A stretch of DNA of 64,000 nt from Paenibacillus sp. PL2-23 (GTDB lineage: Bacteria > Bacillota > Bacilli > Paenibacillales > Paenibacillaceae), in the NCBI RefSeq assembly GCF_040834005.1, contig NZ_CP162129.1:1946001-2010000 (forward strand), in the 5' to 3' direction. Under the pieces are notes generated by a model that was given only the letters and a program-made list of their open reading frames with translations, was not told where the DNA came from and ran no database searches. Both the position numbers and the translations under genes were made by a program. Of this stretch, positions 36,689 to 44,813 are shown one piece after another (within the stretch, counting starts at the first letter, position 1; the number at the start of each line of letters is the position of its first letter).

Positions 36689-37822
36689 ATGATGCCGAGA
36701 CCGCTGGAGGGCTTGCTTGTGCTTGACTTCAGTCAATTCCTGTCTGGTCCTTATGCAGGCTTACGATTAGCGGATTTGGGCGCGCGAGTCATAAAGATTG
36801 AGCGGCTGGACGGCGGGGATTTGTGCAGAAGGCTGTATATTTCGAATTTGGAGCTGGATGGGGACAGCACGCTGTTTCACTCCATCAATCGGAATAAGGA
36901 AAGCTATGCTGTCGACTTGAAGTCCGAGACAGATCGCTGCAAGGTGCGGAAGCTGCTGAGCCATGCGGATATGATGGTTCAGAATTTTCGGCCGGGTGTC
37001 ATCGAGAAGCTTGGTTTCGGCTATGAAGAGGTGAAAGCCATTAATCCGCGTCTCATCTACGGCTCTATTAGCGGTTATGGAGGGAACAGTCCACTCCGTG
37101 ACAGACCCGGTCAGGATCTGCTGCTCCAGGCGCTCACGGGGCTGCCCTGGCTGCACCGAGATAAGTCCAGACGGGGGCCTATCCCATTTGGTCTTGCTAT
37201 TGCAGATATGATAACCGGAGCCCACCTTGTGCAAGGCATGCTGGCGGCTCTTGTGCGGCGGTCCATCCAGGGCAACGGCGCACTTGTAGAGGTCAATATG
37301 CTGGCATCCATCTTGGATGTCATGCAGGAGATCTGGGAGGAGAAATGGATGCCGGATCAAGGCTCCAGCTTACCTGCCGAAGGAGCAGAAGGATCGGCGT
37401 CCATTCGCTGGCTGAAGGGTCTGTATCCAACAGCTGGGGGCTATATTGCGCTCGGCGATATGCCTCTGCACACATTGGCCCAGGCGCTTGCTCCTCACTT
37501 CACCTTGGATACGCTCGGCGAAGCTGCGGCTGCCCGCATGGAGGAGCTGCTGACAACACGTCCTGCTCATTATTGGAGCGAAGAACTGCAAAAGGCCGGC
37601 ATTCCTTGCGAGGAGCTGCTGGATTGGAAGCAGCTTCTGCAGGAGGAAGCGTTCAGCGAGCTGCGTATGACGCAGGACATCTATCGAAGCAACGGAGCCC
37701 GCATGACGGCAATCTCCTGTCCCATCAGGCTGAACGGCCATCGGCTGTTGTCCTCTAGAGGAGCGCCGCGTATTGGAGAGCATAACGCCGTTGTTGAATC
37801 GGAATGGATCATTACACGTTGA
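36689..37822 (+). CDS. CaiB/BaiF CoA-transferase family protein (copy 2)
   Basis: A 377-residue class III CoA-transferase: LEGLLVLDFSQFLSGPYAGLRLADLGARVIKIERLDGGD, the CoA-contact region NRNKESYAVDLKSE, NFRPGVIEKLGFGYEEV, IYGSISGYGG and the catalytic Asp173 in FGLAIADMITGAHLVQG. The family moves CoA between carboxylic acids through an aspartyl-CoA anhydride; usual acids are carnitine, formate/oxalate, 2-hydroxyacids or arylacids. The acid used here is unknown. Ten bases separate it from the solute-binding-like gene. Two adjacent ATG codons at the start are equally possible. Confidence 0.87.
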   Translation: MMPRPLEGLLVLDFSQFLSGPYAGLRLADLGARVIKIERLDGGDLCRRLYISNLELDGDSTLFHSINRNKESYAVDLKSETDRCKVRKLLSHADMMVQNFRPGVIEKLGFGYEEVKAINPRLIYGSISGYGGNSPLRDRPGQDLLLQALTGLPWLHRDKSRRGPIPFGLAIADMITGAHLVQGMLAALVRRSIQGNGALVEVNMLASILDVMQEIWEEKWMPDQGSSLPAEGAEGSASIRWLKGLYPTAGGYIALGDMPLHTLAQALAPHFTLDTLGEAAAARMEELLTTRPAHYWSEELQKAGIPCEELLDWKQLLQEEAFSELRMTQDIYRSNGARMTAISCPIRLNGHRLLSSRGAPRIGEHNAVVESEWIITR

Positions 37823-37832
37823 AGAGATGGTG

Positions 37833-39008
37833 ATGAAGTTGAAATTAAAAGGAATGACATGGTCTCATGAGCGCGGCTTGAACCCATTGGTGGCTGCCTC
37901 ACAGGCGTTTCGCAAGCTGGAGCCTAACGTCGAGATTGAATGGGACGCGCGTTCTCTGTCTGATTTCGAGCTGTACCCGCTGGAGCTGCTTGCAGATACC
38001 TATGATCTCATTATGATTGATCACCCCCATATCGGAACAGCGGTTGCGAAGGGACTGCTGCTGGCTTTGAATGATCGGGTAGAGGAGGCTTTTCTGAAGG
38101 ATCAGGAGCTTCATTCGACAGGGTTGAGCTACGCCAGCTATACGTATGAAGGCAGACAGTGGGCGCTGCCTGTGGATGCGGCAGCTCAAGTCAGCGCCTA
38201 TAGACAGGATTTGCTGGATCAGGCTGGATTGTTGCCAGCCCGCAGCTGGAGCGACGTGCTCGCTATCGCCAAGCAGCTGCCCAAAGGGCAGTCAATTGGT
38301 CTCCCTCTTGTGCCAGTGCATGCGTATTCAACCTTCTTCACGTTATGCGCGCAGCTGTCGAACCGGGCCTATTGGAGTGAAGGTCTTGATCTTCCTATGG
38401 AGGTAGGCGAGCAGGCGCTTGCGCTTATGGAAAGCCTGATGCCGTATGTACATTCGGAATCGGTGCATCAGGATCCCATTCACATGCTGAATCTTATGGG
38501 TACCAGCAATGAAATAGCGTACATTCCGCTTATCTACGGGTATTCCAATTATGCGAGAGTCGGCTTTCGGCCGTCTGTGGCGAGCTTCGGCAACATTCCG
38601 TCTGACAGCGGCGTGCCAAGCGGCAGCATGATTGGCGGTGTAGGGCTTGCGATTTCGTCGCAATGCCAGCATGCTGACATCGCTGCCCGATTTGCTGTTA
38701 TGGTCGCTTCACCAGAGTTCCAACGCACCTCGTTTTTCCTGAATGACGGTCAGCCGGGCCATCGAGAGGCATGGCTGGACCCCGAGGTGAATCGCCTCTC
38801 CGGCGGCTTCTTCAAGAATACGCTGGACACATTGACACACGGCTCCATGAGACCGCGTTTCCATGGCTATATCAGCTTCCAGGAGCAGGCTGGCAATCTG
38901 ATTCGGTACCGCCTGATGAATCAGGCGCCGGAGCGGAGAACGGTAATTCAAACTTTGAACGAAATGCATATGCAGGTTAGACGAGAGCATCAGGAAACGG
39001 GGCTGTGA
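37833..39008 (+). CDS. Solute-binding-like protein without signal peptide
   Basis: A 391-residue protein with the fold of family 1 ABC extracellular sugar-binding proteins: YDLIMIDHPHIGTAVAKGLLLAL, GRQWALPVDAAAQVSAYRQDLLDQAGLLPARSWSDVLAIAKQL, GSMIGGVGLAISSQCQHADIAARFAVMVASPEFQ. No signal peptide or lipobox Cys is present at any reasonable start (ATG 37833 gives MKLKLKGMTWSHERG). It overlaps the third CoA-transferase start and is embedded between CoA-transferase genes, so it is probably translated with them and cytosolic, unless secreted by an unusual route. A ligand-sensing or substrate-holding function is possible; nothing more can be said. Confidence 0.75.
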   Translation: MKLKLKGMTWSHERGLNPLVAASQAFRKLEPNVEIEWDARSLSDFELYPLELLADTYDLIMIDHPHIGTAVAKGLLLALNDRVEEAFLKDQELHSTGLSYASYTYEGRQWALPVDAAAQVSAYRQDLLDQAGLLPARSWSDVLAIAKQLPKGQSIGLPLVPVHAYSTFFTLCAQLSNRAYWSEGLDLPMEVGEQALALMESLMPYVHSESVHQDPIHMLNLMGTSNEIAYIPLIYGYSNYARVGFRPSVASFGNIPSDSGVPSGSMIGGVGLAISSQCQHADIAARFAVMVASPEFQRTSFFLNDGQPGHREAWLDPEVNRLSGGFFKNTLDTLTHGSMRPRFHGYISFQEQAGNLIRYRLMNQAPERRTVIQTLNEMHMQVRREHQETGL

Positions 39009-40189
39009 GCAGAATGAAGCTGCTGGAGGATATTGTTGTACTGGATTTCAGCCAATATCTGGCAGGTCCTGTGTCCGCGCTTCGGTTAGCCGATTTGGGG
39101 GCGCGAGTCATCAAGATCGAACGACCGAACGCGGGTGATGGAAGCCGCCAGCTGACTCTGTCGAATCTAAGGGTAGACGGAGAGAGCACCGTATTCCAGT
39201 CTATGAATCGGAACAAGGAGAGCTACGCTGCCAACCTGAAGGACCCCTCAGATCTCGTAAGAGTAAAGCGGTTGATTCAACAGGCGGATGTCATCATAGA
39301 AAATTTTCGCCCCGGTGCTATGGAGAAGCTCGGTCTGGACTATGAATCCGTGAAGGCGCTGAATCCTGGCATTATATACGGCAGTATTACTGGATACGGT
39401 GTGGAAGGCCCCTGGAAGAACAAGCCGGGTCAGGATTTGCTGGTCCAATCCATGTCCGGCTTAGCCTGGCTGAACGGCGACGGCGAGCAGCCGCCTGTTC
39501 CCTTCGGATTAGCAACCATTGATCTGCACACCAGCTCCGTATTTGTTCAGGCCTTGCTGGGCTTACTGTATAAGCGAGAGAAGACCGGCCAGGGCGGACT
39601 AGTGGAGATCAGCCTGATGGAGGCGGCTCTGGACTTCCAATTCGAAGTGTTGAGCGCTTATATGAACAAAGAGCCGAGAGAGCTGCCCAAGCGAAGCAGG
39701 TTCCGGAATGCCCATGCTTACCTTGGCGCGCCATATGGCATCTATGAAACAAAGGATGGCTATATCGCGCTGGCCATGGGCTCCATTCTGACATTAGGCG
39801 AACTGTTGCAATGCGAAGAGCTGCTTGTCTATACGGAGCAGTCAGCTTGGTTCGATGAGCGGGACACCATTAAGGGAATATTGAATCGTCACCTGAAGAC
39901 GAGGTCGACAATGGAGTGGCTCGATATGCTGGAGCCGGCCGACTATTGGTGCGCTGAGGTGTTCAATTGGGAGCAGTCTCTTCAGCATGAAGGCATCAAG
40001 GTGCTGGATATGTTCCAGGAGGTCGTAAGGCCAAGCGGCGCGGTGTTCAAGACGACGCGTTACCCGGCAAGGGTGAACGGACAGCTGCTCAAGCATGAGA
40101 AGGGAGCGCCTCCAGTCGGCGAGCACACAGTACGAATTAATAGGGACTTCGGTCTTGAGGATTCGGTGGACAACGATGGAGGGAGGTAA
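39005..40189 (+). CDS. CaiB/BaiF CoA-transferase family protein (copy 3)
   Basis: A 394-residue class III CoA-transferase: LEDIVVLDFSQYLAGPVSALRLADLGARVIKIERPNAGDGSR, NRNKESYAANLKDP, NFRPGAMEKLGLDYESVKALNPGIIYGSITGYG, catalytic Asp173 in FGLATIDLHTSS, and NAHAYLGAPYGIYETKDGYIALAMGSI shared with copy 1. It is closer to copy 1 in the C-terminal half and to copy 2 in the N-terminal half. GTG 39005 overlaps the previous stop; ATG 39014 is an alternative. The enoyl-CoA hydratase starts four bases after its stop, suggesting a CoA-thioester made here is then processed by that enzyme. Confidence 0.87.
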   Translation: MSRMKLLEDIVVLDFSQYLAGPVSALRLADLGARVIKIERPNAGDGSRQLTLSNLRVDGESTVFQSMNRNKESYAANLKDPSDLVRVKRLIQQADVIIENFRPGAMEKLGLDYESVKALNPGIIYGSITGYGVEGPWKNKPGQDLLVQSMSGLAWLNGDGEQPPVPFGLATIDLHTSSVFVQALLGLLYKREKTGQGGLVEISLMEAALDFQFEVLSAYMNKEPRELPKRSRFRNAHAYLGAPYGIYETKDGYIALAMGSILTLGELLQCEELLVYTEQSAWFDERDTIKGILNRHLKTRSTMEWLDMLEPADYWCAEVFNWEQSLQHEGIKVLDMFQEVVRPSGAVFKTTRYPARVNGQLLKHEKGAPPVGEHTVRINRDFGLEDSVDNDGGR

Positions 40190-40193
40190 GGCG

Positions 40194-40967
40194 ATGGACC
40201 ATAACGATATTCGATACGAGGTTGACAACTATATAGGGACGATTACGCTTGCCAGACCGGGCAAGCTGAATACCGTCACACGTGCGATGGGCGAGCGGCT
40301 CAGCGAGCTCTGTCAGGAGATCAACAGGGACAAGGGCGTTCGAGTCGTCGTCCTCACCGGCGAAGGCGAGAGGAGCTTCTCCGCCGGCAGCGACATTGAA
40401 GTGCTGGATGACTATGGAAGTCCATGGGATTTGCGTAATCGTGACGATTATTGTATGGCGATTCGCAGCATTCGCAAGCCAGTCATAGCAATGGTTTATG
40501 GGTATGCCATTGGCGGAGGACTGGAGCTTGCGCTGCAGGCCGATATTCGTATGGCGTCATCTCACGCGAGGTTCGGCGCAGCAGAAATTAAGCTGGGCTG
40601 GATCGGAGGCAGCGGAAGCACGCAGCTGCTTCCGAGAATGGTAGGTGCAGGCAAGGCTGCGGAGATGGTGTTGACGGGGAGGCTGCTGTCTGCGGAGGAG
40701 GCTTTGCGTTGCGGATTGGTTGAGCAGGTTGTGGAGCCTGGTGAGCTGAAGAAGCTGGTCTACGAGACGGCAAGCGCCATCGCGGCTTATAGCCCAATCG
40801 CTGTCGAGAACGCGAAGCTTGCACTTCGAGCGGCCATGAATATGCCGCTTGACGCAGGCCTGCAATATGAGAACAGTCTGTTCTCCTTCTGCTTCACGAC
40901 CGAGGACGCGCAGGAGGGCAAGGCAGCCTTCAAGGAGAAGAGAGCTCCGCAATTCAAGGGCCAATAA
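40194..40967 (+). CDS. Enoyl-CoA hydratase/isomerase family protein
   Basis: A 257-residue crotonase-fold enzyme: GTITLARPGKLNTVTRAM, oxyanion-hole segments SFSAGSDIEVLDDYG (about residue 63) and YGYAIGGGLELALQADIRMAS (about residue 103), then GAAEIKLGWIGGSGSTQLLPRMVG where Glu residues usually catalyse water addition or removal. ATG 40194 follows GGAGGGAGG; an in-frame codon 99 bases upstream would overlap the CoA-transferase and is rejected. Being next to three CoA-transferases it probably acts on the thioester they form, by dehydration, hydration or C-C cleavage. Substrate unknown. Confidence 0.88.
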   Translation: MDHNDIRYEVDNYIGTITLARPGKLNTVTRAMGERLSELCQEINRDKGVRVVVLTGEGERSFSAGSDIEVLDDYGSPWDLRNRDDYCMAIRSIRKPVIAMVYGYAIGGGLELALQADIRMASSHARFGAAEIKLGWIGGSGSTQLLPRMVGAGKAAEMVLTGRLLSAEEALRCGLVEQVVEPGELKKLVYETASAIAAYSPIAVENAKLALRAAMNMPLDAGLQYENSLFSFCFTTEDAQEGKAAFKEKRAPQFKGQ

Positions 40968-40996
40968 TAATAGAAGCGAAAGGGAGATGGAGCACA

Positions 40997-42463
40997 ATGA
41001 TGAAGGGCAATCGCAATGGACAAGACTATTATCGGTTATATATAGACGGCCAATGGGTAGAGGCAGCTTCGGATCGGCTGATTGAGGTGCAGAACCCGGC
41101 GAATGAAGAGGTGATTGGACGGGTAAGCGATGCCTCTGCCGAGGATGTGCAGAAGGCGCTGGAATCGTCCGAGCGGGCGCAGCAGGCGTGGCAGGCGCTG
41201 CCTGCCGTGAAGCGTGCGTCTTATTTGGTCAAATTGGTGGAGAAGGTGAAGGAGAAGCGCGAGTTCCTAGCCAAGCTGCTGGTGATGGAGCAGGGCAAGA
41301 CATATCGTGAGGCGCTCGGAGAAGTGGATGATACGATGGCTTATATGATGTTCGCCGTGGAATCCGCCAACAAAATTAAAGGTGATATTCTTCCTTCCAA
41401 TAAGGAAGGCGAGATGCTGCAGATTCGCAAGGTGCCTTATGGCGTCACTATTGGCTTATGCGCATGGAACTATCCGCTGGCCTTGATCGGCCGAAAGCTG
41501 GGACCGGCGCTTGTGACGGGCAATACGATGATTATTAAGCCGCATGAGCTTACGCCAATCGCTTCGGCCGAGTTTTTCAACCTGGTTCACGAGGCGGGCT
41601 TCCCCCCTGGCGTTGCAAACTTCGTGACAGGCACAGGCGCGGAGGTGGGACAGCTTCTGGTGAGCAGCCCCATTACGAAGATGGTAACGGTAACCGGCAG
41701 CGTACGCGCGGGTCAGCAGATCTACAAGGCGGCATCCGACAACATTACCGCATTGTCTCTGGAGCTGGGCGGCAAAGCCCCGTTCATCGTATTGGAGGAT
41801 GCGGATATTGACCAAGCGGCGGCAGCGGCTGTCACAGCCCGATTCGCGAACTGTGGGCAGGTATGTGTGTGCAATGAGCTGGTGCTTGTTCACGAGAAGG
41901 TGGCGGAAGCCTTCACAGCCAAGCTTCTGGAGCATATGAAGGCTATTAAAGTGGGCGATCCCTTCGACAGCACTGTAACGATGGGGCCTAAGGCGAATGG
42001 CAATGATCTGATTAAAATTGACGACATTGTGCAAGAAACGGTAGCCCAAGGTGCCAAGGTAGCCTTTGGAGGCAAGCGTCCTAGCGGCGGCATCTTCGAT
42101 AAGGGCTATTGGTATGAGCCGACTGTCCTTGTTGATGTGAAGCCGGACATGGCCGCAGCGCAGAAGGAGATATTTGGTCCTGTGCTTCCGATTGTAACCA
42201 TCAGCAGCTTCGAGGAAGCGATTAACATCGTCAATTCCAGTGAGCTGGGCTTGTCGGCCTATCTGTTCACCAGTGATATGAAGAAAATGATGCAAGGTAC
42301 AGATGTGCTTCAGGTGGGAACAGTGTTCGTCAACCAAGGTATGTCAGGCTGCATGCAGGGCTACCACAGCGGCCATAAGCTGAGCGGACTAGGCGGCGAG
42401 GATGGCGAATATGGACTGGAAGGCTATATGCAGAAGCGTGTAGTGTACTTGAATTATAAGTAA
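40997..42463 (+). CDS. AldA-like aldehyde dehydrogenase, candidate anhydrogalactose dehydrogenase
   Basis: A 488-residue NAD(P)-dependent aldehyde dehydrogenase close to lactaldehyde/glycolaldehyde dehydrogenase AldA: YIDGQWVEAASDRLIEVQNPA, NYPLALIGRKLGPALVTGNTMIIKPHE, VTGSVRAGQQIYKAAS, LELGGKAPFIVLEDAD (catalytic Glu) and FANCGQVCVC (catalytic Cys). Oxidation of 3,6-anhydro-L-galactose to the acid is the one step of the proposed pathway that needs such an enzyme, and this is the only aldehyde dehydrogenase in the window. It could instead serve the CoA block just upstream by making the acid that is thioesterified. GGAGCACA precedes the ATG; ATG 41000 is equally possible. Confidence 0.88.
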   Translation: MMKGNRNGQDYYRLYIDGQWVEAASDRLIEVQNPANEEVIGRVSDASAEDVQKALESSERAQQAWQALPAVKRASYLVKLVEKVKEKREFLAKLLVMEQGKTYREALGEVDDTMAYMMFAVESANKIKGDILPSNKEGEMLQIRKVPYGVTIGLCAWNYPLALIGRKLGPALVTGNTMIIKPHELTPIASAEFFNLVHEAGFPPGVANFVTGTGAEVGQLLVSSPITKMVTVTGSVRAGQQIYKAASDNITALSLELGGKAPFIVLEDADIDQAAAAAVTARFANCGQVCVCNELVLVHEKVAEAFTAKLLEHMKAIKVGDPFDSTVTMGPKANGNDLIKIDDIVQETVAQGAKVAFGGKRPSGGIFDKGYWYEPTVLVDVKPDMAAAQKEIFGPVLPIVTISSFEEAINIVNSSELGLSAYLFTSDMKKMMQGTDVLQVGTVFVNQGMSGCMQGYHSGHKLSGLGGEDGEYGLEGYMQKRVVYLNYK

Positions 42464-42471
42464 GGAGAGGG

Positions 42472-42495
42472 GCCTGCGGTTCACCGACCGCAGGC
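42472..42495 (+). terminator. Possible terminator after the aldehyde dehydrogenase gene
   Basis: GCCTGCGGT and ACCGCAGGC form a perfect 9-bp stem with a 6-base loop; the tail TGCTTCCCTATTCC is only weakly T-rich. Confidence 0.6.
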
Positions 42496-42628
42496 TGCTT
42501 CCCTATTCCACTTGTTTCGATGTAGAACGGAAAAGTTCAATAACATGGCGAATTCGTTCATTTCTTTGTGGGGTGAGCAGTGATACGATTCTATTATCAA
42601 GTCGATATCCCATGAGGAGGCAACAAGG

Positions 42629-43459
42629 ATGAAGCTGGTACACATTCATTTAGAGGGCAAGTTAACCTGCGCGATTGCAGGAGAGCAAGGGATTCTGCCG
42701 ATTGAAGCGAGCCTGGAGGACGTTATTGCAGGAAGGGCTGATGCTGCGGAGCTAGCTGCAGCTAGCCATGGTGAGTGGCTGCCGGAGCAAGAGGTGGTGT
42801 TCGCACCCTCCATTCCGGCAGGCAAAAAAATAATATGCGTCGGACTTAATTATAGGAAGCATGCGGAGGAGGCGGGCCTCCCCGTACCTCAGGTGCCCAT
42901 TCTGTTCAACAAATTTTCCAATGGACCTGTCGGACACGGAGCGGAAGTGGCGCTTCCCGCTCAAGCGTTCAAATATGATTATGAGGCTGAGCTGGGCATT
43001 GTGATCGGCAAGACGGCCAGAAACGTCAAACAGGAAGAAGCGCTGGATGTCGTATTCGGCTATTGCAACGTCAATGATCTGTCTGCGCGTGATCTCCAGA
43101 TGCGCACGAGCCAGTGGATGCTTGGCAAAATATTAGACGGCTTCTGTCCGGCAGGCCCCTATCTCGTCACAGCGGATGAAGTGGGCGATCCCAACACGCT
43201 GGATATTAAGCTGTATCTGAACGGAGAGCTTCGTCAGAGCTCGAATACGAGAGACATGATCTTCAACGTTCCGGAAATTATTCAATATATATCGCAATAT
43301 ATGACACTGGAGCCTGGCGACCTTATTCTGACCGGGACGCCTGAAGGCGTAGTGGCCGGCTATCCAGAGGATCGTCAGGTATGGCTGAAGGATGGTGACG
43401 TTGTTACCGTTGAGCTCGAGAAGCTGGGCGCCTTGACCAATGTTATGAAAGGATGCTAA
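42629..43459 (+). CDS. Fumarylacetoacetate hydrolase-family protein
   Basis: A 276-residue FAH-family enzyme: the catalytic core starts at IICVGLNYRKHAEEAGLPVPQVPILFNKFSNGP (about residue 70), metal ligands Glu-x-Glu in YDYEAELGIVIGKTAR and Asp in NDLSARDLQ, then LILTGTPEGVVAGY. Relatives split acylpyruvates or 2,4-diketo-3-deoxy sugar acids into pyruvate and a second acid, or decarboxylate oxo-acids. Beside a galactonate dehydratase, cleavage of a diketo-deoxy sugar acid is attractive. GAGGAGG lies upstream of ATG. About 165 bases separate it from the aldehyde dehydrogenase, with a hairpin between, so it may be the first gene of a new unit. Confidence 0.87.
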   Translation: MKLVHIHLEGKLTCAIAGEQGILPIEASLEDVIAGRADAAELAAASHGEWLPEQEVVFAPSIPAGKKIICVGLNYRKHAEEAGLPVPQVPILFNKFSNGPVGHGAEVALPAQAFKYDYEAELGIVIGKTARNVKQEEALDVVFGYCNVNDLSARDLQMRTSQWMLGKILDGFCPAGPYLVTADEVGDPNTLDIKLYLNGELRQSSNTRDMIFNVPEIIQYISQYMTLEPGDLILTGTPEGVVAGYPEDRQVWLKDGDVVTVELEKLGALTNVMKGC

Positions 43460-43527
43460 TCGAAGACTGATGAAGATATGGGCAATCATTATGCGGGAAG
43501 GACCGCATGACAAGGGAGGTTCACACC

Positions 43528-44676
43528 ATGAAGATAACGGATATAGAGCTGTTCCAGATTGAGCCCAGATGGCTGTTCGTGAAGATTAGCACGGACGCAG
43601 GCTTCGAGGGCTGGGGCGAACCAATTCTGGAGGGCAGAGCTTCTACTACCAGAGCGGCGGTTGAGGAGCTGAAGGATTATTTGATCGGGAAGGACCCTCT
43701 CAAGATTGAGGATCACTTTCAGGTTATGTACCGCGGCGGCTTCTATCGGGGAGGACCCATCCTCATGAGTGCAATCTCAGGTATCGAGCAGGCGTTATGG
43801 GATATTAAGGGCAAGTATTATAATGCTCCGATCTATGATCTTCTTGGCGGCTCGGTTCGCGACAAGATCAAGGTGTACGCCTGGATCGGGGGTGACAGTC
43901 CAAGCGATGTGAGCAATCATGCCCGGATGCAGGTTGCCCTGGGCTTCAAGGCGCTGAAGATGAACGCGACGGAAGAGCTTCATTATATTGACGATTACAG
44001 GAAAATTGATCGGGCCGTAGAGCGGATGCAGGCTGTGCGAGCAGCGGTTGGTCCGGATATCGGCATTGCCGTTGACTTCCATGGCAGGGTACACAAGACG
44101 ATGGCCAAGATTCTCGTGAAGGAGCTGGAGCCGTTCCGACCGATGTTCATTGAGGAGCCTGTGCTGCCGGAGCATAACGAAGCGCTGAGGGACATTGCCA
44201 GAATGACGAATACGCCGATTGCAACGGGCGAGCGTATGTATACGCGCTGGGGCTTCAAGCAGCTCCTGCAGGATGGCTATGTAGATATTATCCAGCCTGA
44301 CCTCTCCCATGCCGGCGGTATTCTGGAGACCAAGAAGATTGCAGCTATGGCGGAAGCATACGATGTCAGTCTGGCGCCGCATTGCCCGCTTGGACCGATT
44401 GCGCTGGCCTCCTGCTTCCAGGTTGACAATTGCACGCCGAACTTCGTTATTCAGGAGCAAGGGTTAGGCATTCATTATAATCAAGGCAGCGACGTTGTCG
44501 GCTACTTGAAGGACCCGGATGTATTCCAATATGAAGCGGGTTATGTTCGTATGTCCGGTAAGCCTGGCCTTGGTATTGAAATCAATGAAGCTGCGGTCAG
44601 AGAAGCGGCCAAGAAGGGGCATAACTGGCATTCCCCAATCTGGCGCAACGAAGACGGCTCTTACGCGGAATGGTAG
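43528..44676 (+). CDS. dgoD: D-galactonate dehydratase
   Basis: A 382-residue enolase-superfamily dehydratase almost colinear with Escherichia coli DgoD: WLFVKISTDAGFEGWGEPILEGRA, MYRGGFYRGGPILMSAISGIEQALWDIKGKY, VDFHGRVHKTMAK (metal Asp and general base His), MFIEEPVLPEHN, IATGERMYTRW (metal Glu), LSHAGGILETKKIAAMAEAYDVSLAPHCPLGPIALA and IWRNEDGSYAEW at the C-terminus. It removes water from D-galactonate to give 2-keto-3-deoxy-D-galactonate, the entry to the De Ley-Doudoroff route. ATG 43528 follows GGGAGG and gives the DgoD length. The kinase and aldolase for the product are not in the window. Confidence 0.94.
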   Translation: MKITDIELFQIEPRWLFVKISTDAGFEGWGEPILEGRASTTRAAVEELKDYLIGKDPLKIEDHFQVMYRGGFYRGGPILMSAISGIEQALWDIKGKYYNAPIYDLLGGSVRDKIKVYAWIGGDSPSDVSNHARMQVALGFKALKMNATEELHYIDDYRKIDRAVERMQAVRAAVGPDIGIAVDFHGRVHKTMAKILVKELEPFRPMFIEEPVLPEHNEALRDIARMTNTPIATGERMYTRWGFKQLLQDGYVDIIQPDLSHAGGILETKKIAAMAEAYDVSLAPHCPLGPIALASCFQVDNCTPNFVIQEQGLGIHYNQGSDVVGYLKDPDVFQYEAGYVRMSGKPGLGIEINEAAVREAAKKGHNWHSPIWRNEDGSYAEW

Positions 44677-44813
44677 TCCCCATTGACCGATTGGCGGCAC
44701 TTAAGCCAGCGCAAAGCTTGTTCGATACCGGCCGAGCCTATTGGCCTGCTTGTGCTTAGGCTGCGCAGCGATATGGGGCGTTGGGCTGAATGAAACGAAC
44801 GGGGGGTCAATAG

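Noticed and set aside
44677..44813. Small gene or regulatory RNA between DgoD and the sulfatase
   Set aside because: No start with ribosome binding site and no stable hairpin or known motif was found in these 137 bases.
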